Positions 55,981 to 64,000 of a DNA stretch of 64,000 nucleotides are shown piece after piece. A program made the translations under genes and the position numbers. Source of the stretch: Ephydatia muelleri (Eukaryota; Porifera; Demospongiae; Spongillida; Spongillidae); the NCBI GenBank assembly GCA_013339895.1, contig JABACO010000019.1, positions 2,528,565 to 2,592,564 on the forward strand, given 5' to 3'. Within the stretch, counting starts at the first letter, position 1, and the number at the start of each line of letters is the position of its first letter. The notes beneath the pieces are model-generated. The model saw only the letters and a list, made by a program, of their open reading frames with translations. It was not told the DNA's origin and did no database searches.

Positions 55981-58224
55981 ATGTCAAAAACGCGCTCAGG
56001 TCTTGTCTATAAGGAGGACGACACGAAGGACACAAAGGATACAATGGCTGAACTGAAGGTGCAGGAGTTACTGCAAATGCTGATAGAAGACCGGAAGAAG
56101 AGGGAAATGGAAATATCAGAAGAGAGAAAACGTCGCGAAAAAGAGTTTGATGCAGAGAGGCGAAGAAGAGAAGAAGAAAAAGAAGCGAGAGAACGAGAAA
56201 GCCAGAAGAGACTAGAGCAGATGCAGGCTTACATGGACAACCTAGCGAAACTGGGAGAACGTCGCGAAAAAGAGTTTGATGCAGAGAGGCGAAGAAGAGA
56301 AGAAGAAAGAGAAGCGAGAGAACGAGAAAGCCAGAAGAGACTAGAACAGATGCAGGCTTACATGGACAACCTAGCGAAACTGGTGGAGGGAACGGCAGTA
56401 CAACGCAGTCGAGGTCCCGAGATTACTGTGAAGCTAGTTCCGTTGAACGAAAAGGATGACGTAGAGGCATATTTAATCACGTTCGAAAGGATAATGGCAG
56501 CCCACAACATTTCAAAGGACAGGTGGCCGCACTATTTGACTTCCCAGTTAACGGGCAAGGCCCAATTGGCCTTTGCTGCTATTTCTCCTTCAGATAGTGG
56601 AAATTACGAGAAAATTAAAGCGGCAATTCTCATCCGGTATGGGATTAACGACGAAGAATACAGGAGGCGATTTCGGTCGGAGAGGCGAAAGGATGGGGAA
56701 ACGAACAGAGAGCTAGCCGTGAGGCTGATGGAGTGGCAAGCCAAATGGCTGAAAGAATGTCACACTGTCGAGGATGTCTTGAACGCGGTGGGTAAAGAGC
56801 AGTTTCTCAACACACTGCCGACAGATAAGAAGTTGTGGGTACTCGAGCGAAAGCCAGAAACAGGTGTGAAGGCAGGCGAGTTGGCAGACGAGTACGAGCA
56901 GGCAAGGCGGCCGGAAATGGAGACGTTGGCAAGCTCTGCGTCTAAGCCAAACCGAGTAGGTTCCCGTGAATGTCATTACTGTGGAAAGTCCGGTCATGCC
57001 GAGGAAGACTGCTATAAGAGAAAAAGAGAAGAAAGTCAACGAAGCAGAGGTACTCAGTGTTACCACTGTAAAAAGCAAGGACACATGTCGTGGGAATGCC
57101 CAGAAAAAAGTATGGTGTGCAAGGAACGGAGGGACTGGAGACGTAAAGGTGGCAGACCAATGTACAAGACGGGCAAGGTGGAGGGACAAAAGGTCACAGA
57201 CATTCTTCTTGACACGGGTTGTTCGAGAACAATGGTCCGTCGGAATTTGGTTGCCATGGAGAAGATCATTGTTGGAAGGGTCGCGACAATCACCTGTGCA
57301 CATGGAGACACCAAACTTCATCCCCTTGCTTTAGTGGAGGTAGAACTGGATGGATCTCATATTCAGGTGGAAGCGGCTTTATCAGAGGAACTACCTGTGT
57401 CTGTTTTGTTGGGAACAGATGTTCCCGAGTTAACGCATTTGATAAGTGGGACAGGATCAAGCATCAACTTAGTAAGTCAAGAGCAAGTGATGGTGGTGAT
57501 GACAAGAGCCAAAGCCAAGCAACAGCTGGAAGAAGAACTGATTAGAAAGGAAAAAGAGCTTTTGTCTGGTGCACAATCTAATACACTTGTTCGTGTAAAT
57601 GAACCGGTTGCATGTGATAATGTTGTTCCCTCTAGGTCGGAGAGTGAAGCTGGTCAAGCGGAACAACAGTCCCCTAGGAAGAATTCAAAGCTGACTAAGG
57701 ATCAAAGACGAGAGATCAGGAAAAAGGCTCAGGAGACGGAAAAGTCACGGGAGGGAGGCAATTCAGAGTATCCGGACATAACGATTGAGGACTTGAAGAA
57801 GCTGCAAGCTGAAGACCCAACCCTAGCGGAAGTAATAAGGGCAGCGGATCGGTCAGCAAATGACAGAAACGAATCGGTAGCAGAATACTTTAGGAGGGAG
57901 GGGCTCGTATATCGGAGATGGACACCAAAGGGGCGGAGCTCAACATTTCAAGTGGAACAGTTAGTATTACCGAAGCGCTGTCGAGGTACGGTACTGAAGC
58001 TCGCACATGACGTTCCCTTAGGCGGTCATCTAGGGAAGGAGAAAACGGGTTGTCGTTTATTGAGACGATTTTATTGGCCGACGTTATTTAAGGACGTGGC
58101 AGAGTTTTGCAGAGGGTGCCCGACATGCCAGAGATCGGCACAGAGGAGGATCAAACGTGCTCCATTTAGTGCCATACCAATACACTGTTGTTTACAGAGC
58201 TGGGGATCACAACAAGAATGCTGA
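55981..58224 (+). CDS. Gag-protease-integrase(partial) protein of Gypsy family 4
   Basis: The likely start is ATG 55981 (MSKTRSGLVYKEDD). The frame is also open upstream to 55819, but that lies in the LTR. Residues about 25-140 are a charged coiled coil made of two 43-residue tandem copies (REKEFDAERRRREEE...MDNLAKL). Then comes a SCAN-like/retro-gag domain (DVEAYLITFERIMAAHNISK), two CCHC knuckles (CHYCGKSGHAEEDC and CYHCKKQGHMSWEC), protease (LLDTGCSRTMV) and, near the C-terminus, the integrase HHCC domain (GGHLGKEKTGCRLLRRFYWP and CRGCPTCQ). The ORF ends after PFSAIP, where the deletion joint puts RNase H remnants in another frame. Gag and protease look intact. Confidence 0.85.
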   Translation: MSKTRSGLVYKEDDTKDTKDTMAELKVQELLQMLIEDRKKREMEISEERKRREKEFDAERRRREEEKEARERESQKRLEQMQAYMDNLAKLGERREKEFDAERRRREEEREARERESQKRLEQMQAYMDNLAKLVEGTAVQRSRGPEITVKLVPLNEKDDVEAYLITFERIMAAHNISKDRWPHYLTSQLTGKAQLAFAAISPSDSGNYEKIKAAILIRYGINDEEYRRRFRSERRKDGETNRELAVRLMEWQAKWLKECHTVEDVLNAVGKEQFLNTLPTDKKLWVLERKPETGVKAGELADEYEQARRPEMETLASSASKPNRVGSRECHYCGKSGHAEEDCYKRKREESQRSRGTQCYHCKKQGHMSWECPEKSMVCKERRDWRRKGGRPMYKTGKVEGQKVTDILLDTGCSRTMVRRNLVAMEKIIVGRVATITCAHGDTKLHPLALVEVELDGSHIQVEAALSEELPVSVLLGTDVPELTHLISGTGSSINLVSQEQVMVVMTRAKAKQQLEEELIRKEKELLSGAQSNTLVRVNEPVACDNVVPSRSESEAGQAEQQSPRKNSKLTKDQRREIRKKAQETEKSREGGNSEYPDITIEDLKKLQAEDPTLAEVIRAADRSANDRNESVAEYFRREGLVYRRWTPKGRSSTFQVEQLVLPKRCRGTVLKLAHDVPLGGHLGKEKTGCRLLRRFYWPTLFKDVAEFCRGCPTCQRSAQRRIKRAPFSAIPIHCCLQSWGSQQEC

Positions 58225-58275
58225 TGCATTGTCTCGGGCAGCAAGATAGTTTGCTGCAACAGAAGGAGGATGATA

Positions 58276-58406
58276 TGTGACGGATGCCGTCACCAAGAAC
58301 AATTTGAATACGCATGCGCGGTTTTTGTGATAACTTGCGTGCAATACTGCTGATTAGAGAGTTGAACAGCCTGAGTGTTGACATTATATACGTGCATTCC
58401 GTCACA
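58276..58406 (+). repeat. 3' LTR of Gypsy family 4
   Basis: 131 bp, followed by the TAGAG duplication. It differs from the 5' LTR at AACAATTTG/AATAATTTG and GATAACTTG/GATAAATTG. Confidence 0.95.
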
Positions 58407-58946
58407 TAGAGGGATAGGGGAGGATACTGCCGAGCGTGGTGTGGGTATAGCCGTTGGCCAAGGTACCGGGCGCGGTGGTATCGGTGGAACCCCGGGTACG
58501 ATTAAAGCGCTAGTTGCTGTGATGGTGGTTTCGGACTGGGTTGCAGCTGGTTCATGTGGATGAATCAGTTGGGCTGCTAAGATGGTGGTTTGCGGGGCTG
58601 CAGCTGATTCATGTGGAGGGATCAGTTGGGCCTGCAGAAAGTTTGACTGGTTATGCCGGTATAGGGATTAAGATAAATTACACTTGCCTGGGTCGTTTTG
58701 GCCTGGGGGTGCGGAGTTGGGTTGGCCGGCGTAGGCTTGGACCTGGGTGCGGGTGATAGCGTTATTGGTGAATAAGCAGGATGATGAGGCTCTGATTCGT
58801 CTTCGGTATCGTTGGCCATAAATGAAAGCATCTCTCGTTCTGACATACTGACGGAAATATATATTGGTGAATAAAATACATTACGACTCATATGAATGCA
58901 GAAACAAATATACTTACTTCGTGCTGGGAGAACTGGGAGAAGTCAT
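58407..58946 (-). pseudogene. Small proline-rich spliced gene, split by the Gypsy family 4 insertion
   Basis: Exon 1 is the complement of 58918-58946 (MTSPSSPST, ending CGAA|GTAAGT). Exon 2 is the complement of 58688-58847 (after TTTCCGTCAG, ending ACCCAG|GCAAGT, a GC-type donor). Exon 3 is the complement of 58407-58631 (after TTTCTGCAG). Phases 2 and 0 fit throughout. The predicted protein would be about 148 residues, with two similar blocks AQLIPPHESAAAPQTT and AQLIHPHEPAATQSETT. The retrotransposon sits 10 codons before the stop. TATATATAAG lies about 26 nt upstream of the first ATG, so a TATA promoter is possible but close. No family recognised. Confidence 0.5.
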
Positions 58947-59377
58947 AATGGTCTCGATGAATGTATGGTGAGCTTATATATAGAAAGATTGAAGAAGAAT
59001 GAGGTCATCGATTGTATGCCTGCTTTATGGACCGAGGTCATGTGAAGTTGAATACTAGGCGTCAATGGTGTCAAGTTCTATAACCTTGGGTTTGATGTGA
59101 ATGGATTATATTTATAAGACCGCCCATCGATCATGCATGCATGACGCATCTGTACTTTTGATTAATGGACATGAACTATTGATGAAAGACTGGGAAAAAT
59201 AAATCCTACATAGGACGCTACTAACATAGTTTATGGTACGTGTTTTATTTAGGAGGTGGCAATGTTTAAACCTTTGTGAAGATCCATACATCTGTCATGC
59301 AGCTGCCAGTGATATGATTGATTGATTCGTCTCGCGAAGTGGCTGAGTATGTGTAAATGTATACCTTTATAATTATA
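58947..59377. promoter_or_regulatory. Upstream region of the proline-rich gene, with a repeated block
   Basis: A minus-strand TATATATAAG at about 58973-58982 could serve the gene at 58946. A block at 59066-59184 (TGGTGTCAAGTTCTATAACC to CTATTGATG) is repeated in the same orientation at 60244-60355. No ORF. Confidence 0.4.
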
Positions 59378-60161
59378 TATATGGAACGTTCTATACGAAA
59401 ATGGGTCTTGTGGATTTCATTTTATAACATAAAATTTAAATCGATATATCTTCCGTCATATTAACGCTATCGGGTTCCTATTTTTAACACAACATACCAC
59501 ACCATTACTATATGTGTAAAACCATTTTGGTGTCTTACACATGCGGGGTACCGACGTTACAAGGTCCGATACCCCGTAGGGTTCAAAACGGCCGCATCTT
59601 CAGGTAGGAGTGTCCAAATCGGTTCAAAATAGGTACCTTTGTAGAAGGGTCCTACCGCTATTGATGTGTTCTGTTCGTTAATTTTTGCTTTATCCGTTAT
59701 CGTGATACAAGTGTGCAAAGAAATTGCATATTTCCCGGGCGTTACGCACCATTAACGTATTACGACTGACTTCGAGGAATACGTTAATGGCGCGTAACGC
59801 CCGGGAAATATGCAATTACTTTGCACACTTGTATCTTGATAACGGATAAAGCAAAAATTAACGAACAGAACACATCAATAGCGGTAGGACCCTTCTACAT
59901 AGGTACCTATTTTGAACCGATTTGGACACTCCTACCTGAAGATGCGGCCGTTTTGAACCCTACGGGGTGTCGGACCTTGTAACGTCGGTACCCCGCATGT
60001 GTAAGACACCAAAATGGATTTACACATATTGTAATGGTGTGGTATGTTGTGTTAAAAATAGGAACCCGATAGCGTTAATATGACGGAAGATATATCGATT
60101 TAAATTTTATGTTATAAAATGAAATCCACAAGACCCATTTTCGTATAGAACGTTCCATATA
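59378..60161. repeat. 784 bp near-perfect palindrome
   Basis: The arms 59378-59761 and 59778-60161 (384 bp each) are inverted complements with about ten mismatches by eye, around the 16-base loop ACGACTGACTTCGAGG. No coding capacity. The sequence includes CCCGGGCGTTACGC and a long stretch with TATCGATTTAAATTTTATG near the outer ends. No clear target duplication. A foldback/MITE-type element or an inverted duplication are both possible. Confidence 0.95.
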
Positions 60162-60243
60162 GTGATGCGTCTCTGTATGCGACTTGGCTTGTAGCATAGT
60201 CTCTTGTGTATTTCTTATGTTCGGTATAGATTATGGTCCGAGG

Positions 60244-60355
60244 TGGTGTCAAGTTCTATAACCTTGGTGAATGGGATAATATTTATAAGACCGCCCATCA
60301 ATCATGCATGCATGACGCATCTGTACTTTTGATTAATGGACATGCACTATTGATG
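60244..60355 (+). repeat. Second copy of the block at 59066-59184
   Basis: A direct repeat of about 112 bp with roughly 90% identity, sharing TAAGACCGCCCATC and ATCATGCATGCATGACGC. The two copies flank the palindrome. Confidence 0.9.
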
Positions 60356-60960
60356 TAAGGCCGATCAGTAGTGACGCGTGAGTATTGACTCCTTGGAGAC
60401 TGCACATGTAGGCTGTTTACATGACGCGTGTATCATTGAAAGATTATCTGATTTACCCTCTATACCTTGGTGCCCGTATAGCTTAATTTGATTGTAGTTT
60501 TGATGCAGCAAAATCTGTACAATGATTGGTAGCTCTGAAAAGAGCTGTTTTTGATTTGAAATGATTGGGTAAGTGTGTATGTGAATATATAGAACAAGTA
60601 CTATCAGATCCTCTCAGAAAGCATTTATAGAATGAGTCATATTATGCCACTTCTACCCAATGCCATATTCATCATTGGGGATACAGACATAGAAACACAT
60701 GTGCAGAATAGTGAGAGAATTGAAGATACATATAAGAAAGAATGGTGTGCTGTATTGTTGAATGCGCACGCATGTAATTAGCATGTGGTATAGCAAGTTA
60801 AAGGAGTTGTTAAAGGTAATGATGCATATGTACAGTTATATGGTTGATTGTGTCAATTTGAACTGCCGAGGTCTAGGGGAGGACAGCCTTGCTGCAGGCT
60901 GGTGTGCTTTTTAAGCACATCATTCACTCAACCCATCAAGTGAATGCAAGAAGCAGCAAA
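60356..60960. other. Intergenic DNA
   Basis: No supported gene. It contains a possible short hairpin around AGGCTGGTGTGC. It is probably the 3' flank of the Helitron-like element. Confidence 0.4.
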
Positions 60961-61153
60961 TCACATAAACATGTGAGATATATACTGACCTCCCAGGCAG
61001 TGGCTGATTGTTAGCACAAAGTAACAATATAAATTGTGATTTAAAATAGCATTCCTATCATTTGACAGTATGGATATTGTAGACCGACTATTGAGGGAGC
61101 TGAGATGTAACAACTTCAAAATGGTTACCATGCACATGAACAATGTATAGAGA

Positions 61154-61351
61154 TTATTGTGTAACATCTTCAATGATTCCAGGATCAATGTGATTAGGAA
61201 AACGTGGCTCCCATGTTTGGTTAATGGTTCCATAACTATATATGTTACATTTTAACAGGTGGGCCAGTACTGCCATTTCGTTTGTGGTTGCCCAAGAGTT
61301 AACCTCATCTATACTTGTGTTAGATATGTACTCTTCTATGCTACTGCCCAT
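61154..61351 (-). pseudogene. OTU-like cysteine protease fragment
   Basis: 65 codons starting MGSSIEEYISNTSID and containing SWATTNEMAVLAHLLKCNIY, the W-x3-E...L-x-x-L...I pattern of the C-terminal part of OTU domains. It ends VEDVTQ-like residues before a stop. The catalytic Cys part is not in this frame. OTU domains are known in Helentron-type elements. Confidence 0.5.
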
Positions 61352-61791
61352 CTCAACACACTGTGCATTATCCAGATAGGGTGCAATGTAACTACAGTGG
61401 TTAGGTCAGGGCCATGTAAGTGAACATCCTCACCCCCTTTTTCAGTATGGATTTCCCTGTGGAAAGTAAGACCTAGTTCATCACATTTTTCATGTTGCCA
61501 TGTCAAATCAGTTTGGTGGTAGCGGAACACATCCCAAGTGGTTGTAGGGGCACTACGTTCTACCAGATGTGTTCTTTTGTTGTGTATTTTACAAGAGCCA
61601 TCATCCAATTTATGCTTCTTAGTTGGTGGGTTGTTCAACTCACTCATACGTTTGGATGGCTGCAGTGTGGGTACAATACTGCTTGGGAGAACTGGTATTG
61701 TTTTGTTTTGTTTTTTACAAGAGCTATCATTCAATTTACGCTTCTTAGTTGGTGGCTTTTTCAACTCACTCGCGCGTTTGGATGGCTGCAA
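61336..61791 (-). pseudogene. Basic repeat segment of the Helitron-like element
   Basis: 151 codons with two copies of a 40-residue unit, PSKRASELKKPPTKKRKLND and PSKRMSELNNPPTKKHKLDD, each followed by an SCK-x-x-NK motif. The basic KKRKL/KKHKL cores resemble nuclear localisation signals. The remaining part (TWDVFRYHQTDLTWQHEKCD) may lead into the OTU fragment. Intactness is unclear. Confidence 0.45.
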
Positions 61792-61986
61792 TGGTACTAT
61801 TCTGCTTGGGTCAATTACACTAAGTGAAGCAGTGATCTTATGATTATGAGCTGTTTGTCTGGTACCTTTAGAGATGGTAGGTCACGTGTTAATGTTTTTC
61901 TGAGTCTGTTGACCTCCTCAATACATTCAAAGTTGACTTTTATTGATTTTGGATCAAATGCTACTAGGTGAAGACCTTCAGTGTCC

Positions 61987-62460
61987 TTAACGAGACAATG
62001 CTACATATGCCATACCCGTGGCGAATACATCAGATGAGAGATCTATGATAGCACAGTCTAATGATAAACCCTGGCACTTATGGATGGTCACTGCAAATGC
62101 TAGTATCAGAGGAAACTGCTTTCGGTATACAAAGCATTTCTGAATTACCTGAAATTTGCTTCGCACTCTTTTGATTTGGCATTCTTTTGCAGGGTTGTGG
62201 TCAAACATCACATGGATGCAATGTACGCCAATTGATTTAACAGTGCCTAGGGCCCCATTAACTAAGCCTTCCATAGTATTGATGTTTCTACTTAGCATCA
62301 CTCTTGCACCAACTGCTAACTTCAGAACAGCCTCTAAACCTGCTGCCAAGTTACAGTCTAGATTCATTTTTTGAAGAGCTGCTGCAGCCCTCTTCGTCCA
62401 CTTCACTGGACCTGTAGTCTCATCAGTCTCATCTATACATGGCACCTCAACAATGCCCAC
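61987..62460 (-). pseudogene. PIF1-type helicase, C-terminal domain
   Basis: 157 codons with [20 protein letters not shown] and [15 protein letters not shown], then [20 protein letters not shown] and MAYVALSR, the conserved PIF1/RecD-like C-terminal motifs. It continues upstream in another frame (62447-62668, VEFGLLLNDVRTDSLSAN), so there is a frameshift near 62455 and another near 62690. Confidence 0.85.
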
Positions 62461-62780
62461 TCTGAGGTTTGCAAGCTTTACGTGTGGAAAACAAACTCAG
62501 AGGAGATTTTCCACACTTTAGGAGATCTTGGAACGTTTCTAGAGGGGTGCATGTCATCACTTTATTCTTTAATGTGGCAATAGTGTTTGCTGATAGAGAG
62601 TCTGTTCTCACATCATTTAACAACAAACCAAACTCGACATCTTCTTTCTGCCTCTGGTTAATGATCAACTCATCATATTCTATGCACAGATGCCACAGAT
62701 GTGAGGCAGCTTAGCCTAGTAGCTATCAGTTCGTTTGAAATGCTCTGAAATACAGGGGAGCCATGGACAGGTGGAAGCTG

Positions 62781-63461
62781 TTAAATGTCCCCTACAAACA
62801 GGATGTTAATGCCCCCAAACCATTGGTCACCCCCAAATAACTCCTCCAGTCTGAGGTGTATACATGCTAGGTTTATACTGGAGAGCATAGAAACTTCATC
62901 AATTATGATTAGTTTCAAATGCCTAAAACCATTTCGCATAACCTTTACGGATTCCTTGGGCAGGGGCCAATATGTAGACGTTTTTCCTTCATGCTCTACT
63001 GGGAGTTGAAACAGGCAATGTACCGTTACACCATTAATGTTATATGCGGTCAGACCAGTTGGGGCACATAATGCACATGTCAGGGCACCCGTGTCTGTCC
63101 ATAGCTGAGCTATCTTAGCTTTAAAAGTATGAATGAGAAAAGACTTCCCTGTTCCACCAACCCCACTCAAGAACATGTACAATGGCTGCAAGCTTGAGCA
63201 GGTGCATTGACAATCTTCATGTCTCTTTTGGTGGACAAGATGGGTGACGATACGATCAAATACTCGTGCTTGATCCTGGTTGAGCTTAGCAACCATATCA
63301 TCAATGCTGACTGCTTCTGATGGAGAATCATTTAGTTGATAAACATCTTCCATAGCAGTCTTGGCTTCTCCTTGCACCAGGCCATGGGACCTGAGGGACA
63401 GGGGCTTCGTGCAGAAGGGCTCTTGCCTCGTTGATGGCATGCACCTTCTTGTGTGCTTCAA
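62781..63461 (-). pseudogene. PIF1-type helicase, ATPase domain
   Basis: 226 codons with Walker A GVGGTGKSFLIHTF, CAPTGLTAYNINGVTVH, and Walker B LIIIDEVSML. It ends FVGDI followed by TAA (62778-62780) exactly within the conserved GD-x-x-QLPPV motif, and QLPPVHGSPVF continues in the same frame after the stop. The stop is therefore a nonsense change. ATP-driven unwinding would be the original role. Confidence 0.88.
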
Positions 63462-63550
63462 GTGCTACCTGTAGTCTCTGGTGATGGTCAGAGAGCATGG
63501 GGTTAGCCGAAAGCTGATAATTAAATGCAGTGCAGTGTTATGCTTTCCTA

Positions 63551-63985
63551 TCAGATGACTTTCGTTTCTGAAAGGGATGTAAAGGAGTAAAAGAGAGTAA
63601 AAGTAATCCTCTCTCTGCTGCTCATGCTGGGATCGTACAGTTTATGATTGGGCAGCCATGCCTTGGTCCGCTTGCGGTATACTCTCTGTCCAATGGTGTC
63701 TGTTCCACTGTACTCGTACCACTTTATGAAATCATAGAGACACACATCGTCCATGTTTCTTGGACGCTGTGGATAGAAGTTGTCCAAAACATTATTTTCC
63801 AAAATGTCTGTTGATGTAGGGTCATGAGTATCGATGGAAACTAGCTGCTTGTGGTTTTTAACACGGCGTTTTCTCTTATGGGGAAATGCAGCATCAATCC
63901 ATTTGACTGTTTCTGATTTTTCAGTCAAATGGTCTCCTAGTAGCAAATCACTGGCTTCATAAAGCCCAACTTCCCTAGAACGCAA
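63551..63985 (-). pseudogene. Central region of the Helitron-like protein
   Basis: 144 codons starting RSREVGLYEASDLLLGDHL and containing IDAAFPHKRKRRVKNH, NNVLDNFYPQRPRNMDDVCL and YRKRTKAWLPNHKLYD. It is a well-conserved segment preceding the helicase in Helitron-like proteins. A frameshift near 63600 moves the frame before the helicase. The N-terminal Rep region would lie beyond the window. Confidence 0.75.
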
Positions 63986-64000
63986 GCATCTGATTCCAAA

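Larger units (their letters stand above)
55781..58406 (+). mobile_element. Gmr1-like Ty3/Gypsy element, family 4, internally deleted
   Basis: 2626 bp with 131 bp LTRs (TGTGACGG...CCGTCACA) differing at two visible bases. The 5 bp duplication TAGAG is at 55776-55780 and 58407-58411. It has a tRNA-Leu type primer site and a purine-rich run before the 3' LTR (AGAAGGAGGATGATA). It encodes gag, protease and the integrase zinc domain. Then comes only the last part of RNase H (NADALSR) before the LTR. RNase H after integrase implies the order PR-INT-RT-RH, known for Gmr1-type Gypsy elements. The integrase core, RT and most of RNase H are deleted. Confidence 0.88.
60961..64000 (-). mobile_element. 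Helitron-like (PIF1 helicase + OTU) element, decayed, running off the window
   Basis: Minus-strand protein blocks in order from the right edge: a central region typical of large Helitron/PIF1-like proteins, a PIF1-type helicase, and, further downstream, a basic repeat segment and an OTU-like segment. Rolling-circle Rep motifs would lie beyond 64000. Stops and frameshifts occur in every part. No terminus (hairpin or CTRR) could be assigned. Confidence 0.7.

Noticed and set aside
1-64000. CRISPR arrays, tRNA genes, bacterial or phage genes
   Set aside because: Tandem repeats here have no regular unique spacers, no cloverleaf was recognised, and all coding matches are to eukaryotic elements or spliced genes.

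Overview
The window looks like nuclear DNA of an invertebrate animal, most likely a marine one. The grounds are spliced genes with very short introns (about 40-65 nt), animal-type retrotransposons, a hAT transposon, a PIF1/OTU rolling-circle element, a piece of metazoan-like 28S rDNA, and primer sites that match animal nuclear tRNAs. A sponge or another early-branching phylum would fit the compact introns, but I cannot prove the phylum. There are no bacterial operons, CRISPR arrays or phage genes. Most of the 64 kb is repetitive or transposon-derived. Host-like genes survive as short spliced pieces between the elements.

Layout. 1-6932: tandem satellite of about 183 bp monomers. 6933-10663: Ty3/Gypsy element (copy L, +). 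10664-11670: head-to-head pair of gene starts, one a C2H2 zinc-finger gene with three resolvable exons. 11926-20430: minisatellite of about 165 bp with (TG)n, interrupted by a second, decayed Gypsy element (13780-18767). 21109-30623: hAT-like element whose transposase gene is split by a BEL/Pao retrotransposon (22083-28802), whose 3' LTR itself holds a 790 bp terminal-inverted-repeat element. 30624-33850: mostly featureless. 33850-35005: minisatellite of about 110 bp. 35008-36688: the 183 bp satellite again, reversed. 36689-40417: the same Gypsy element (copy R, -). 40460-41087: a small spliced gene. 42116-42386: a MITE between poly-C tracts. 42503-47538: a degenerate 28S rDNA fragment (-) split by a third Gypsy element (42713-47223). 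48795-54890: a cluster of spliced gene pieces with related C-terminal regions, plus a 609-residue Cys-rich/acidic protein. 54892-55215: a large hairpin. 55781-58406: a fourth Gypsy element lying inside the last coding exon of a small proline-rich gene. 59378-60161: a 784 bp near-perfect palindrome. 60961-64000: a decayed Helitron-like element (-) with helicase and OTU-like parts, running off the end of the window.

Most notable results. (1) The target-site duplications of the two inverted Gypsy copies are exchanged: each copy has one flank from each insertion site. The segment 10664-36688 is therefore inverted relative to the state at insertion, either by recombination between the copies or by an assembly error at a 3.7 kb inverted repeat. 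Re-inverting it joins the two satellite arrays and brings the two halves of a possible gene together. (2) Those two copies share an in-frame gag deletion, yet both keep an uninterrupted 1069-codon ORF. (3) The fourth Gypsy element has RNase H remnants downstream of integrase, which fits the rare Gmr1-type order (PR-INT-RT-RH). (4) A 28S rDNA fragment sits outside any visible rDNA unit. (5) There are three large hairpins of unknown origin. Five full-length LTR-element copies (four families plus the second copy of family 1) have clear LTRs, and four of the five families assigned here use LTRs of only 112-131 bp.
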